In this document: positions 1 through 9,111 of the stretch, in pieces
How positions within the stretch are numbered: the stretch's first letter is position 1
How the letters are laid out: the number at the start of each line of letters is the position of its first letter
DNA from: Mycobacterium sp. 852014-50255_SCH5639931
GTDB taxonomy: Bacteria; Actinomycetota; Actinomycetes; Mycobacteriales; Mycobacteriaceae
NCBI RefSeq assembly: GCF_001665605.1
Contig: NZ_LZSV01000018.1
Coordinates: 1 to 53,708, forward strand
Length of the DNA: 53,708 nt
Direction: 5' to 3'
Notes under the pieces: generated by a model
Databases searched by the model: none
What the model saw: only the letters and a program-made list of their open reading frames with translations
Told to the model about the DNA's origin: nothing
Position numbers and translations under genes: made by a program

Positions 1-18
1 GATGTGTATAAGAGACAG
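1..18. other. Tn5/Nextera mosaic-end adapter remnant
   Basis: The contig opens with GATGTGTATAAGAGACAG, which is 18 of the 19 bases of the Tn5 mosaic end used in tagmentation libraries. It is a library artefact, not chromosomal DNA. Genomic sequence starts at about base 19, where the kinase reading frame begins to make sense. Confidence 0.96.
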
Positions 19-944
19 GTCCGGAACTGTTCCATGCGCGGCGGTGGGGCGAAGTGTTGGCTCTGCTGGATCAGATCGGTCGCGCGGTGCTGGTCTGGAG
101 TGCTCAGCGCGCGCAGGGCCGCTTTCGCGAGATCGCCTGCGGTGACGTAACGGTCGTTGGGGTCTTTTGCCATACCGCGGGCGATGACCTCGTCGAACGC
201 CGTCGGGACGGCGGGATTGCGTTGGCTGGGGCGCGGGATCGGCTCCACCAGGTGTGCGGCCATCAGACTGCTGAGGCTGGTGGCTTGGAAAGGTGTTGTC
301 CCCGTGAGGCATTCGAATAGCAGACAGGCGAGAGCGTAGATGTCGACGCGGTAGGTCGGGTCGTCGTTGCCGAATCGCTCGGGTGCCATGTAGTTCCAGC
401 TGCCGATGGCGGCGCCGGTTTTCGTCATCCTGGTCGCCCGCTGGTCGGTGGCGGCCGCGGCGATGCCGAAGTCGACCAGGTAGGCGAAGTCGCCCTCGGT
501 GAGCAGAATGTTCTCGGGTTTTATGTCGCGATGAATGACCCCGGCGCGGTGCGCGGCGTCGAGCGCGGAGGCGACCTGTTCGACGATCGCGACGGCGCGC
601 GGCGGTGGCAGCGGCCCGGTGCGGCTCAGCTCCGTGCCCACGTGACGCCCTTCGATCAGGCGCATGTCGATGAACACTTGACCGTCGAGTTCGCCGTAGT
701 CGTGGATCGGCACGATATGGGGTTCCTGCAGCCGGCCAGCGGTCCGGGCCTCGCGTTGCATGCGCCGGCGAAAGACGTTGTCGGAGCTGACTTCCTCGGA
801 GACCAGCTTGAGCGCGACCACGCGGTCCTTGACGGTGTCGTAGGCCTCGTAGACCTCGCCCATCCCGCCGCGGCCCAGCAGGCGGCGCAGTTGGTACGGC
901 CCGAACCTGCTCCCGATCCGCGAACCGGGCTGCGTTTCACTCAT
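19..944 (-). CDS. Serine/threonine protein kinase, Pkn family (3' end missing)
   Basis: Eukaryotic-type Ser/Thr kinase that phosphorylates cytosolic targets. From the ATG at 944 about 308 codons stay open to the contig edge. Visible are the glycine-rich loop LGRGGMGEVYEAYD near residue 22, the VALKL lysine, the catalytic loop HRDIKPENILL, the metal-binding DFG inside LVDFGIAAAA, and the APE-type motif WNYMAPERFG. The catalytic domain is essentially complete. The C-terminal part, where Pkn proteins usually carry a membrane helix and sensor domain, is lost. A GGGGGGA stretch precedes the ATG as a possible ribosome site. The gene lies 30 bases downstream of a small acidic protein on the same strand. 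In H37Rv I recall uvrA here, so this kinase appears to be an accessory gene. The exact Pkn subgroup is uncertain. Confidence 0.93.
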
Positions 945-974
945 CGACGTCCCCCCGACGCTAAGCCAGCTGCC

Positions 975-1217
975 CTAGTCCTCATCCGTGCGCATCGACT
1001 CGCGGATCTCGGCCAACCGTTCGGCCGCGGCGCGCTCGCGCTCGTCGTATTGCTCGGTCACAGAGCGGCCCTCGGGCGATTCGGCGTCCAATTCCGCGTC
1101 GCCCACGGATGTCGCGTAGCGGTTTTCGATCTTCTCGCGGACGGATTCGAAGGTCGGCACACCGGCGCTGTCGTACCCGGGATCGGGTGGGGTTGGTTCG
1201 TCGGGCATGGAGGTCAC
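975..1217 (-). CDS. Small acidic hypothetical protein (Rv1638A-like position)
   Basis: An 80-residue hydrophilic protein rich in Glu, Asp, Ala and Arg, with no membrane segment or signal peptide. The N-terminus is proline-rich (MPDEPTPPDPG). The second half, around ERERAAAERLAEIRESM, looks like one charged alpha-helix. Translation may begin at the GTG at 1217 or the ATG at 1208, and neither has a strong ribosome site. It sits 4 bases after the DUF6653 gene and 30 bases before the kinase, so it is probably cotranscribed with both. Its position matches the small gene Rv1638A of H37Rv, but that link is by synteny and memory. No function is known to me. Confidence 0.68.
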   Translation of the reverse strand: MTSMPDEPTPPDPGYDSAGVPTFESVREKIENRYATSVGDAELDAESPEGRSVTEQYDERERAAAERLAEIRESMRTDED

Positions 1218-1221
1218 GCTA

Positions 1222-1650
1222 CTAAAGGCCCGCCCGCCGCTCGCGCTCCAGATAACGCACCATCTGCTCCCAGTACACCAGCGTCAACGCCATCTGCACC
1301 GCGATAGCAGCCGCCGCGGGCAGCAGGCGACGGCGGCGCGCGGCGACGACGGCAGCCAGCGCGGCCACCGATGTCAGGGCGCTGACCACCATGGCCGCGT
1401 CCCGGGGGCGACGGCTGATCCACAACTCCTCGCCCAGCATCGCCCGCGTCGACCACGCCCGCTCGTGCGCCGGCTTGCCGAAAACGAACGGGTTGACGGC
1501 CAGCCAGAGCCCGATCCACGCCGCATGGCTCCAGCGCCGCGTCCACGGTGGCACCAGGATCAGCGGGGTGCTCGCCCAGCGGGTCCAGGCGCTCCACGGA
1601 TTGCAGTGCCGCGCAAAGATCGCGCGCCGGACCCGCGCAACGGATAACAC
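1222..1650 (-). CDS. DUF6653-type integral membrane protein
   Basis: A 142-residue protein with about four hydrophobic helices: two around WIGLWLAVNPFVF, one around VSALTSVAALAAVVAA and one around AAAAIAVQMALTLVYW. The N-terminal part HCNPWSAWTRWASTPLI resembles the HxNPxSxWTR signature I associate with DUF6653 proteins, which have no known function. The start lies 7 bases after the stop of the esterase gene and the stop 4 bases before the small acidic protein, which points to one minus-strand operon. Residues before HCNPWS are basic, so the true start could be slightly further in. Confidence 0.72.
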   Translation of the reverse strand: MLSVARVRRAIFARHCNPWSAWTRWASTPLILVPPWTRRWSHAAWIGLWLAVNPFVFGKPAHERAWSTRAMLGEELWISRRPRDAAMVVSALTSVAALAAVVAARRRRLLPAAAAIAVQMALTLVYWEQMVRYLERERRAGL

Positions 1651-1657
1651 CGGCGGG

Positions 1658-3139
1658 CTACCGCCTGGCGGGCGAATGGTCGGCCGGGACGATGACCGGG
1701 GTGGCGGGCGCGGGTGGGGCAGCGCCGGGCAACGCGGTCCGCGGGATTCCCGGCGTGCCCAGCCGGCCGGCCAGCCACGGCAGCGCGGCGGCGAAGACCC
1801 GGTCGGCGAACGGCCAATCGTGCTTGCCCGGCTGCGCCTGCACCGCGCAGTCGATTCCGTTGGCGCGCCCGAGTGCGCACAGCGAGTAAGCGGCCGCCGT
1901 CTGGTTGCCGGGGTCGGCGGCGGCTTCCCGGCTGGCGAGACGGATCGCGCCGCTGTCGGTCATCATCGGGTCGTGGCGCGTGGCGGGCGGGCCATCTGAG
2001 GAGATGGCGAACCAGCCGGCGACGTCGCTATAGGGGCCGTGCCGGCTGATCACCGTGGTCGGGTCGAATGCCGCCCACGCGTCGGGGTTTCCGCCGAAGA
2101 GCCGCGCGATGGTTTGGGTCTTGTTTCCGGCGTTGGGGAAGAAGTCGCCCGCGACGTCGACGAACGCGCTGAACATGTCGGGGTGCATGACGGTCAGGTC
2201 GACCGCGCAGGTGCCGCCCATCGACCAGCCCGCGACGCCCCAGTGCGACCGGTCGCGGCTGACGCCGAACTTGGAAACCATGTACGGCACAACGTCTTTG
2301 GTCAGATGGTCGGCGGCGTTACCGCGGACGCCGTTGACGCATTCGGTGTCGTTGTTGAAGGCCCCGCCGGAGTCGACGAAGACCAGCACCGGGGCCTTGC
2401 CGTCGTGGGCGGCCGCGAAGTCGTCGATCGTCTTGACCGCGTTGCCCGCGCGGGTCCAGTCGGCCGGGGTGTTGAACTGGCCGCCGATCATCATGACCGT
2501 CGGCAGCGCCGGCGGCGGGCTGCTGGTGAACCACTCGGGCGGCAGGTAAACCAGCTCACCGCGGTGCTTGAAATGCGAGGCGTCAGAAGGGATCACCACC
2601 GGAACCACGCTGCCGTGCGGTGGCCGCGCCCGTTTGGCGGCCATCGCGGTGACGGTGGCCGGGTCGGTCTGGTCGGGCAGGGGACCGGAGGTGATCTGGT
2701 TCCACGCGGCCTGCACGGTGGGGAAGTAGCCGACCCACAGGTTGAGCACCAGCGCAGCACACAGCGCGCACAACGGCACGGCCAGCAGGCCCGCCCCACG
2801 CCGCCAGCGGCGAGCGCCGCGCCACCCCAGGACCAGCACCGCCACCGCCATGCCGGTCAACGTGATCCAGAGCCACAGTGCCGCGGGCGCGGGTTCGTCG
2901 GACAGGCCGCGGTCGACGATGTACCAGTGCGTCAGATAGGCCACGGCAGCGCCGGCCAGCGCAGCCGCCGGCAACCACACGGTCCGCCAGCGACGCGACC
3001 GCCAGCCGACGGCCAGGGTCAGCACGACCGCGGTCACCACCTGGATCGTGGTGGGCACCCAGCCGTGCATCAGCGAGGTGTGGCTACTTGCCAGCAACTG
3101 CGTCGTGGCATTGATCGTCGACGCGGTCACGGCATTCAT
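1658..3139 (-). CDS. Membrane-anchored esterase, Rv1639c-like
   Basis: A 493-residue protein in two parts. The first roughly 140 residues contain about four membrane helices, including VVTAVVLTLAVGW, AAALAGAAVAYLTHW and LWLWITLTGMAVAVLVL. The rest is an alpha/beta-hydrolase of the esterase/antigen-85-like type, probably facing the cell envelope. The nucleophile motif is GWSMGG, and a late His is in the segment QPGKHDWPFADRVF. The length fits H37Rv Rv1639c (about 489 residues from memory). The substrate is unknown; a lipid or mycolate ester is plausible for this fold but not shown by the sequence. It is the first gene of the minus-strand group leading to the kinase. Confidence 0.85.
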   Translation of the reverse strand: MNAVTASTINATTQLLASSHTSLMHGWVPTTIQVVTAVVLTLAVGWRSRRWRTVWLPAAALAGAAVAYLTHWYIVDRGLSDEPAPAALWLWITLTGMAVAVLVLGWRGARRWRRGAGLLAVPLCALCAALVLNLWVGYFPTVQAAWNQITSGPLPDQTDPATVTAMAAKRARPPHGSVVPVVIPSDASHFKHRGELVYLPPEWFTSSPPPALPTVMMIGGQFNTPADWTRAGNAVKTIDDFAAAHDGKAPVLVFVDSGGAFNNDTECVNGVRGNAADHLTKDVVPYMVSKFGVSRDRSHWGVAGWSMGGTCAVDLTVMHPDMFSAFVDVAGDFFPNAGNKTQTIARLFGGNPDAWAAFDPTTVISRHGPYSDVAGWFAISSDGPPATRHDPMMTDSGAIRLASREAAADPGNQTAAAYSLCALGRANGIDCAVQAQPGKHDWPFADRVFAAALPWLAGRLGTPGIPRTALPGAAPPAPATPVIVPADHSPARR

Positions 3140-3163
3140 TGTGATCCATTGTTAACCGGCCTG

Positions 3164-3184
3164 GAACATATTCACCGAATGTTC
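3164..3184. promoter_or_regulatory. Inverted repeat GAACAT-N9-ATGTTC over a likely -10
   Basis: GAACAT (3164-3169) and ATGTTC (3179-3184) form a 6-bp inverted repeat 25-45 bases upstream of the esterase start. Read on the minus strand, it contains TATGTT, a fair -10 hexamer for that gene. It could be an operator. It is not a LexA box, because the half-site spacing is wrong. Confidence 0.3.
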
Positions 3185-3215
3185 GCCATGGGACCGCCTG
3201 CGTGTCCCAAGCCGC

Positions 3216-6200
3216 CTAGTGGGGCTTGGCCAGCGGAAATGGCAGCGTTTCGCGAATGCTGCGGCCGGTTATGAGCATGACGAGCCGATCGATGCCCATG
3301 CCGAGCCCGCCGGTGGGCGGCATCGCGTACTCCATGGCCTGCAGGAAGTCCTCGTCGAGTTCCATCGCCTCCGGGTCGCCGCCGGCCGCCAGCAGCGATT
3401 GCTCCTGCAGGCGGCGGCGCTGCTCCACCGGGTCGGTGAGCTCGCTGTACGCGGTCCCCAGCTCGACCCCCCAGGCCACCAGGTCCCACCGCTCGGCGAC
3501 GCCGCGCCGGCTGCGGTGCGGCCGAGTCAACGGCGAGACGGACGTCGGGAAGTCGATGTAGAAGGTCGGCCGCTCGGTTCGGTCCTCGACCAGGTGCTCG
3601 TAGAGCTCGAGCACCACCGCGCCGGCGTCCCACTGCGCCCGATACGGAATGTGGGCGGCGTCGGAGAATTTGCGCAAAACGGACAACGGGGTGTCGGGAT
3701 CGATGTGTTCCCCGAGCGCCTCGGACACCGCGTCGTGCACGGTCTTCACCGGCCAGTCCCCGGAGATGTCGACCGGTTCCAGGCGGCCGTCGGCGCCGGG
3801 CCGCAGCACGGTCTGCTCGCCGTGGGCGGCCTGCGCGGCGTTTTGAATGAGCTCCCGGCTGCCGTCGATCCACACCGTGTAATCGGCATGCGCCTGGTAG
3901 GCCTCCAGCAGCGTGAACTCCGGGTTGTGGCTGAAGTCGACCCCCTCGTTGCGGAAGGCCCGGCCCAACTCGAACACCCGCTCCACGCCGCCGACGCACA
4001 ACCGCTTCAGGTACAGCTCCGGCGCGATCCGCAGGAACAGGTCCATGTCGTAGGTGTTGATGTGGGTGACGAACGGCCGGGCGGTGGCTCCGCCGTGGAT
4101 CTGCTGCAGGATCGGCGTCTCGACCTCGATGAACCCCTTGGCGAACAACGTTTCCCGGACGGAGCGCAGGACGCTGCTGCGGGCCGTGACCAGCTCGCGC
4201 GACTCGGGATTGACCGCCAGGTCGACGTAGCGGGTCCGCACCCGCGCCTCGGGGTCGGTCAGCCCCTTCCACTTGTTCGGCAGCGGCCGCAGGCACTTAC
4301 CGATCATCCGCCAGTCGCGCACGATCAACGAGCGGGTTCCGTTCTTGGAAAAGCCCATGTGCCCGGCCATCTCGACCAGGTCGCCGAGGTCGATGGCCGC
4401 GGTGAAGTCCGCGGTGCGGCCGTGCTCCAGGCGTGAATTGTCCAGCAGCACCTGCAATTCGCCCGACCAGTCCCGCAGCTGGGCGAACAGCACCCCGCCG
4501 TAGTCGCGTATCCGCAATATCCGGCCCGCCACGGAGACGGTTTCCTGATCGTCGGCGTCCAGCGCCCGGGAGACGGTGTGGCTGGGCGGGCATCCCACCG
4601 GGTAGGCATCAATGCCGTTGCGCCGCAATATCTTCAGTTTTGCCAGGCGCACCCGCACCTGCTCGGGCAGGCGGGCCCTCGACTCTTCGAGTTCCGCGTC
4701 GTCGCGTCGTTGTTGTAACTCGCTGACGTCGGGCGCCGAGCCGTCGTGGTGCAGCAGGCCCGACTCCGCCAGCCTGGGCGGCACGGCGGGGTGATGGCCG
4801 GTGTGCACCTTGTCGCGCCGGGTGAACGGCAGCACCAGGAAGCCCTCGGCGATCACCGAGGCGACGCCGACCCGGGGGATCAGGCGCGCGTCCTCGTAGC
4901 AGGCGTAGCGCGGAACCCATTCCGGTTGGTACTTCATGTTCGACCGGTACAGCGTCTCCAGCTGCCACCACCGCGAGAAGAACAGGAGCAGCCCCCGCCA
5001 CAGCCGGGCGACCGGGCCTGCGCCGAGTTGCGCGCCCTGTTCGAACGCCGAGCGGAACATCGCGAAGTTCAACGAAATGCGGCTGATGCCAAGGGTTTCG
5101 GCGGTCAGCGCGAGCTCGCTGACCATGAGCTCGATGGTGCCGTTGGGGGATTGCGGCGAGCGGCGCATCAAGTCCAGGGAGACCCCGGTGGTTCCCCACG
5201 GGACCAGCGACAGCATCGCGACGACGGCGCCGTCGCGGTCCAGCGCTTCGACCAGCAGGCAATCCCCGTCCGCCGGATCGCCCAGCCGGCCGAGCGCCAT
5301 GGAAAAGCCGCGCTCGGTCTGGGTGTCGCGCCAGGCGTCGGCGCGGGTGATGGTCTGGGCCATCTCCTCGGTCGAGATGTCGCGGTGCCGGCGGATGCGC
5401 AGGGTCAGCCCGGCCCGGCGGGCCCGAGTGACGGCTTGGCGCACCCCGCGCATGTCGGGACCGGACAGCCGGAAATCGGCGGTCCGCAGGATCGCCTCGT
5501 CGCCCAACTCGAGCGCGTTCAGCCCGGCCTCCCGGTAGACGCGCGCCCCCTGCGTGCTGGCGCCCATGACGCCCGGCGCCCAGCCGTACGCCTGGCACAG
5601 GCCCAGCCAGGCGTCGATGGCCTGCGGCCACGACCGCGGGTCGCCGATCGGGTCGCCACTGGCCAGGCATACGCCGACCTCGACGCGGTAGGTGATGGCG
5701 GCGCGGCCGCTCTGCGCGAACACCACCGACTTGTCGCGGCGGGTCGCGAAGTATCCGAGCGAGTCGTGCTTGCCGTACAGCTCGAGGAGCCCGCGGATGG
5801 CCGACTCGTCCTCGCCCGTGAGCGCATTCTCGGCGCGCTGGGATTGGAAGAGCACGATGGTCGCCAGGATCAGCGCCAGCGCTCCGAACAGGCCGAAGAT
5901 CGCGTTGAGGAACACGTGCGGCTTGCCGGTGAACAGGTCCGGATCGGCCAGGGCGAATCCGACGACCCGGTTGGCCACGTAGGGCAGGCGGTCCGGGCGC
6001 GCCAGCGTTCCGGGCCACAACTCCACCAGACCCCACGAGACGAGGATTCCGACCACGTCCCCCGCGACCAGCACCGCGGCCGCCTTGACCATGGCGCCTT
6101 TGCGGACCTTGGCCCAGAACTCCCGGTATGCCAGCACCAGCAGCACGATCGCGACGATGTGCACCGCGAACCCGAGGTTCTCCCCGAAGGTCTCGGCCGC

Positions 6201-6551
6201 GGTGTTGTCGCCCGCGGCCATGTCGGCGACGTTCAGGCCGGCGGCAAGGATCATCTGGCCGAGCAACACCAGCCAGGCGATCCGTTTCCGGGCGGTCAGC
6301 GCCGCGGCCAGCAATGCGAGCACGAACGACCACGCGATGCTGGTGTCGGGGAAGTTGAACAGGTAGTTGTTGATGAACTCGCGGGGGACCTTGATCAGCC
6401 ACCGGATCGCCGGGGACACGCTGGCCAGCAGGGACACGGTGGCGATGACGCCCACGATCCACCCGGCCGCCGCCGGTACCCAGCGATACCGGGATTGCGA
6501 CCGGCCGCGAGTCCCCGAACGGGACCCCGAACGAGATGAAGCGAGTGTCAC
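3216..6551 (-). CDS. lysX: LysX: lysyl-phosphatidylglycerol synthase fused to lysyl-tRNA synthetase
   Basis: Bifunctional membrane enzyme that makes Lys-tRNA and transfers lysine to phosphatidylglycerol, which in mycobacteria protects against cationic peptides. From the GTG at 6551 it has 1111 residues. The order is: six to seven N-terminal membrane helices (about residues 15-250); an MprF-type aminoacyl-transferase domain (about 260-610); an OB-fold anticodon-binding domain ([21 protein letters not shown]); and a class II catalytic core with motif 2 ([20 protein letters not shown]) and motif 3 ([16 protein letters not shown]). The frame is open upstream to an ATG at 6782. I prefer 6551 because TATCCT lies 8 bases before the GTG, consistent with a leaderless start, and the upstream extension is low-complexity. 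The H37Rv annotation uses a longer N-terminus, so the start is uncertain. Confidence 0.95.
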   Translation of the reverse strand: MTLASSRSGSRSGTRGRSQSRYRWVPAAAGWIVGVIATVSLLASVSPAIRWLIKVPREFINNYLFNFPDTSIAWSFVLALLAAALTARKRIAWLVLLGQMILAAGLNVADMAAGDNTAAETFGENLGFAVHIVAIVLLVLAYREFWAKVRKGAMVKAAAVLVAGDVVGILVSWGLVELWPGTLARPDRLPYVANRVVGFALADPDLFTGKPHVFLNAIFGLFGALALILATIVLFQSQRAENALTGEDESAIRGLLELYGKHDSLGYFATRRDKSVVFAQSGRAAITYRVEVGVCLASGDPIGDPRSWPQAIDAWLGLCQAYGWAPGVMGASTQGARVYREAGLNALELGDEAILRTADFRLSGPDMRGVRQAVTRARRAGLTLRIRRHRDISTEEMAQTITRADAWRDTQTERGFSMALGRLGDPADGDCLLVEALDRDGAVVAMLSLVPWGTTGVSLDLMRRSPQSPNGTIELMVSELALTAETLGISRISLNFAMFRSAFEQGAQLGAGPVARLWRGLLLFFSRWWQLETLYRSNMKYQPEWVPRYACYEDARLIPRVGVASVIAEGFLVLPFTRRDKVHTGHHPAVPPRLAESGLLHHDGSAPDVSELQQRRDDAELEESRARLPEQVRVRLAKLKILRRNGIDAYPVGCPPSHTVSRALDADDQETVSVAGRILRIRDYGGVLFAQLRDWSGELQVLLDNSRLEHGRTADFTAAIDLGDLVEMAGHMGFSKNGTRSLIVRDWRMIGKCLRPLPNKWKGLTDPEARVRTRYVDLAVNPESRELVTARSSVLRSVRETLFAKGFIEVETPILQQIHGGATARPFVTHINTYDMDLFLRIAPELYLKRLCVGGVERVFELGRAFRNEGVDFSHNPEFTLLEAYQAHADYTVWIDGSRELIQNAAQAAHGEQTVLRPGADGRLEPVDISGDWPVKTVHDAVSEALGEHIDPDTPLSVLRKFSDAAHIPYRAQWDAGAVVLELYEHLVEDRTERPTFYIDFPTSVSPLTRPHRSRRGVAERWDLVAWGVELGTAYSELTDPVEQRRRLQEQSLLAAGGDPEAMELDEDFLQAMEYAMPPTGGLGMGIDRLVMLITGRSIRETLPFPLAKPH

Positions 6552-6559
6552 AGACCGCG

Positions 6560-6565
6560 AGGATA
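6560..6565 (-). promoter_or_regulatory. lysX -10 element (leaderless start proposed)
   Basis: On the minus strand TATCCT (TANNNT type) is followed by 8 bases and then GTG. That spacing places transcription initiation at or next to the start codon. No ribosome site is positioned for this GTG. The -35 region is not recognisable. Confidence 0.4.
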
Positions 6566-6692
6566 TGCCCTCAATCCGTGAAAAGCTTGGCGAAGCGCTA
6601 AGTGGGGCTAGCAATAATTGGTCCGGTCGCCAAAGCGTGCTCGTGCGCGCCGGACGGGGGCGGGGGCGAAGTGCAAAAAGCCGCCCCGTGGC

Positions 6693-6701
6693 TGCTAAAC
6701 T
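6693..6701 (+). promoter_or_regulatory. infC operon promoter, extended -10
   Basis: TGC followed directly by TAAACT forms an extended -10 (TGN-TANNNT). The -35 is weak, with the A-rich TGCAAA about 18 bases upstream. Initiation near 6708 would give a leader of about 280 bases before infC. Confidence 0.45.
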
Positions 6702-6707
6702 AGCGTC

Positions 6708-6989
6708 CGCGACCATCCCGGCGAAGGCCAGGAACAGTAAGTGGAGTCCCACTCCCACCGCGTGCCACGAAGTTTCCTTCAAGGCTTGGCGGTCCGGTCA
6801 CAGGCATCGCGCATGTCTGTTCCGCGAGCAACGCGGGCGGCTTGACCAGTTGCAAGCCGTGATCGGTCGGCATTGGGCCCTGCTATTGCAGGGCTTTTCT
6901 GCTGGTGGTGTGGTGTTTCCGCCGCTGACTCCCGACCGAGGCCCTGGCCGCGAGCGCAGGATACCTATAAGCCCAACAAGGGAGGCCCC
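6708..6989 (+). promoter_or_regulatory. Long infC 5' leader with possible 10-codon uORF
   Basis: The 438-base gap between the proposed lysX start and infC holds no full gene. Its right part is the presumed leader of the infC-rpmI-rplT mRNA. It contains a tiny reading frame at 6813-6845 (MSVPRATRAA, no clear ribosome site), a terminator-like hairpin at 6877-6898, and a strong GGAGG just before the ATC start. Initiation factor 3/ribosomal protein operons are commonly controlled through such leaders, in other bacteria by L20 or IF3. Whether the uORF is translated is unknown. Confidence 0.5.
6877..6898 (+). terminator. Attenuator-like intrinsic terminator in the infC leader
   Basis: GCCCTGC and GCAGGGC form a perfect 7-bp stem with a 4-base loop (TATT), followed at once by TTTT. 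It lies about 90 bases upstream of infC and downstream of its likely promoter, on the same strand. That position suits premature termination of the operon transcript. It is one of very few U-tailed hairpins in this high-GC window. Confidence 0.65.
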
Positions 6990-7595
<606 letters not shown>

Positions 7596-7634
7596 CCTAG
7601 ACCAAATAGCGAGAATTTGAGAAGTAGAGGAAAC

Positions 7635-7829
7635 ATGCCCAAGGCCAAGACCCACAGCGGGGCTTCGAAGCGGTTCCGGCGCACCGGAACCGGCAAGATC
7701 CTGCGCGAAAAGGCGAACCGTCGGCACCTGTTAGAGCACAAGCCGTCCACCCGGACTCGCCGGCTGGAAGGCCGCACGACCGTGGCGGCCAACGACACCA
7801 AGCGGATTAACAAGCTGCTGAACGGCTGA
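7635..7829 (+). CDS. rpmI: 50S ribosomal protein L35
   Basis: A basic 64-residue protein beginning [18 protein letters not shown] and ending in the usual KRINKLLNG. The ATG at 7635 follows AGAGGA and matches the family N-terminus, so the upstream in-frame start at 7617 is not used. It lies 39 bases after infC and 77 bases before rplT in the standard IF3-L35-L20 operon. Confidence 0.97.
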   Translation: MPKAKTHSGASKRFRRTGTGKILREKANRRHLLEHKPSTRTRRLEGRTTVAANDTKRINKLLNG

Positions 7830-7906
7830 CCTTCAACAAGCCGAGCGCCGGGACCCGTCGGTGCCGGCACCCGACCCATTGACTTAGAACGAGAGTAGGA
7901 ACACCC

Positions 7907-8302
7907 ATGGCACGCGTGAAGCGGGCGGTCAACGCCCACAAGAAGAGGCGCAGCATTCTCAAGGCCTCGAAGGGCTATCGCGGCCAGCGCTCGCGGCTCT
8001 ACCGCAAAGCCAAAGAGCAGCAGCTGCATTCGTTGAACTACGCCTACCGCGACCGCCGCGCGCGCAAGGGCGAGTTCCGGAAACTGTGGATCTCGCGGAT
8101 CAATGCGGCGGCCCGCGCCAACGACATCACCTACAACCGGCTGATCCAGGGTTTGAAGGCCGCCGGTGTGGAAGTGGACCGCAAGAACCTCGCCGACATC
8201 GCGATCACCGATCCCGCGGCATTCACCGCGCTGGTTGACGTCGCCCGGGCCGCACTGCCCGAGGACGTGAACGCACCCTCGGATTCCGGAGAGGCCGCCT
8301 AA
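7907..8302 (+). CDS. rplT: 50S ribosomal protein L20
   Basis: A 131-residue basic protein with the family start [15 protein letters not shown] and the helical rRNA-binding segment [17 protein letters not shown]20 binds 23S rRNA early in 50S assembly, and in other bacteria it also represses this operon through the leader RNA. A GAGAGTAGGA ribosome site lies upstream. The acidic C-terminal tail ([14 protein letters not shown]) is longer than in enteric L20, as usual in mycobacteria. Confidence 0.97.
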   Translation: MARVKRAVNAHKKRRSILKASKGYRGQRSRLYRKAKEQQLHSLNYAYRDRRARKGEFRKLWISRINAAARANDITYNRLIQGLKAAGVEVDRKNLADIAITDPAAFTALVDVARAALPEDVNAPSDSGEAA

Positions 8303-8313
8303 CCGGCTCCCGG

Positions 8314-9111
8314 GTGCAGGTGCTGACCGAACGTTCGGCCCGGGTCGCCGCGGCGGTCAAACTGCATCGCCACGTCGGCCGGCGGCGGGCGGGCCGATTC
8401 CTGGCCGAAGGCCCCAACCTGGTCGAGGCGGCGGCCGCCCGCGGTCTGGTCCGCGACGTCTTCGTCACCGAAACCGCGTCGCAGCGGTATGCGGCTTTGC
8501 TTGGCGCGCAGCGCTGTCCGGTCCATCTGGTCAGCGAGCGGGCCGCAAAGGCGCTATCCGACACCGTCACCCCCGCCGGACTGGTCGCCGTCTGCGAAAT
8601 GCCGGCGACCGGCCTGGCGGACGTGCTGGCCGGTTCGCCCCGGCTGATCGCGGTCGCCGTCGAGATCGGCGAGCCGGGCAACGCCGGCACGGTCATTCGC
8701 ATCGCCGACGCCATGGGCGCGCAGGGTGTGATCCTCGGCGGGCACAGCGTCGACCCGTACAACGGCAAGTGTCTCCGTGCCTCGACCGGCAGCATCTTCT
8801 CGATTCCGGTGGTCGCCGCGCCCGACGCGGCCGCCGCGCTGGGCGCCGTGCGCGCCGCGGGGCTGCAGGTGCTGGCGACCACGGTGGACGGCGAGACGCG
8901 CCTCGACGACGCCGCGGCACTGCTCGCCAGGCCGACCGCGTGGTTGTTCGGGCCCGAATCACAGGGTCTGCCAACCGAAATCGCGGCGGCGGCCGATCAC
9001 CGCATGCGCATCCCGATGGCCGGCGGTGCCGAGAGCCTGAACGTGGCCTCGGCCGCGGCCATCTGCCTCTACCAGAGCGCGCAGGCGCTGGGCATGTTCA
9101 AGCGGCCCTGA
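8314..9111 (+). CDS. tsnR: SpoU/TrmH-family 2'-O-methyltransferase (TsnR-like)
   Basis: A 265-residue SPOUT RNA 2'-O-ribose methyltransferase, predicted to act on 23S rRNA. The N-terminal substrate-binding part includes AGRFLAEGPNLVEAA. SPOUT motif 1 is EIGEPGNAGTVIRIADAMG, motif 2 is LFGPESQGLP, and motif 3 is MAGGAESLNVASAAAICLYQ, which form the trefoil-knot SAM site. The gene begins at the GTG at 8314, or at the GTG two codons later that gives VLTERS, 11 bases after rplT. It is probably cotranscribed with the ribosomal genes. Its 3' end overlaps the convergent oxygenase gene by 14 bases. It corresponds to H37Rv Rv1644; the actual target nucleotide is unproven. Confidence 0.9.
   Translation: MQVLTERSARVAAAVKLHRHVGRRRAGRFLAEGPNLVEAAAARGLVRDVFVTETASQRYAALLGAQRCPVHLVSERAAKALSDTVTPAGLVAVCEMPATGLADVLAGSPRLIAVAVEIGEPGNAGTVIRIADAMGAQGVILGGHSVDPYNGKCLRASTGSIFSIPVVAAPDAAAALGAVRAAGLQVLATTVDGETRLDDAAALLARPTAWLFGPESQGLPTEIAAAADHRMRIPMAGGAESLNVASAAAICLYQSAQALGMFKRP

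Noticed and set aside
1..18. Possible transposon end
   Set aside because: It is the exact synthetic Tn5 mosaic end at a contig terminus, with no transposase gene; a library artefact.
3164..3184. LexA box upstream of the esterase gene
   Set aside because: The GAAC/GTTC halves are 13 bases apart, not four, and the flanking TC/GA are missing; kept only as a generic inverted repeat.
2039..3274. Long plus-strand frame opposite the esterase gene
   Set aside because: High-GC antisense shadow; its translation is Arg/Gly/His-rich with no domain, while the minus strand encodes a clear membrane esterase.
4609..6462. 617-codon minus-strand frame within lysX
   Set aside because: Same strand, shifted frame; low-complexity Arg/Gly/Ala product, whereas the lysX frame has all expected motifs.
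7860..7871. GGTGCCGGCACC palindrome between rpmI and rplT
   Set aside because: It has no loop or T-run and sits inside an operon; a 12-bp palindrome of this kind is not remarkable at this GC content.
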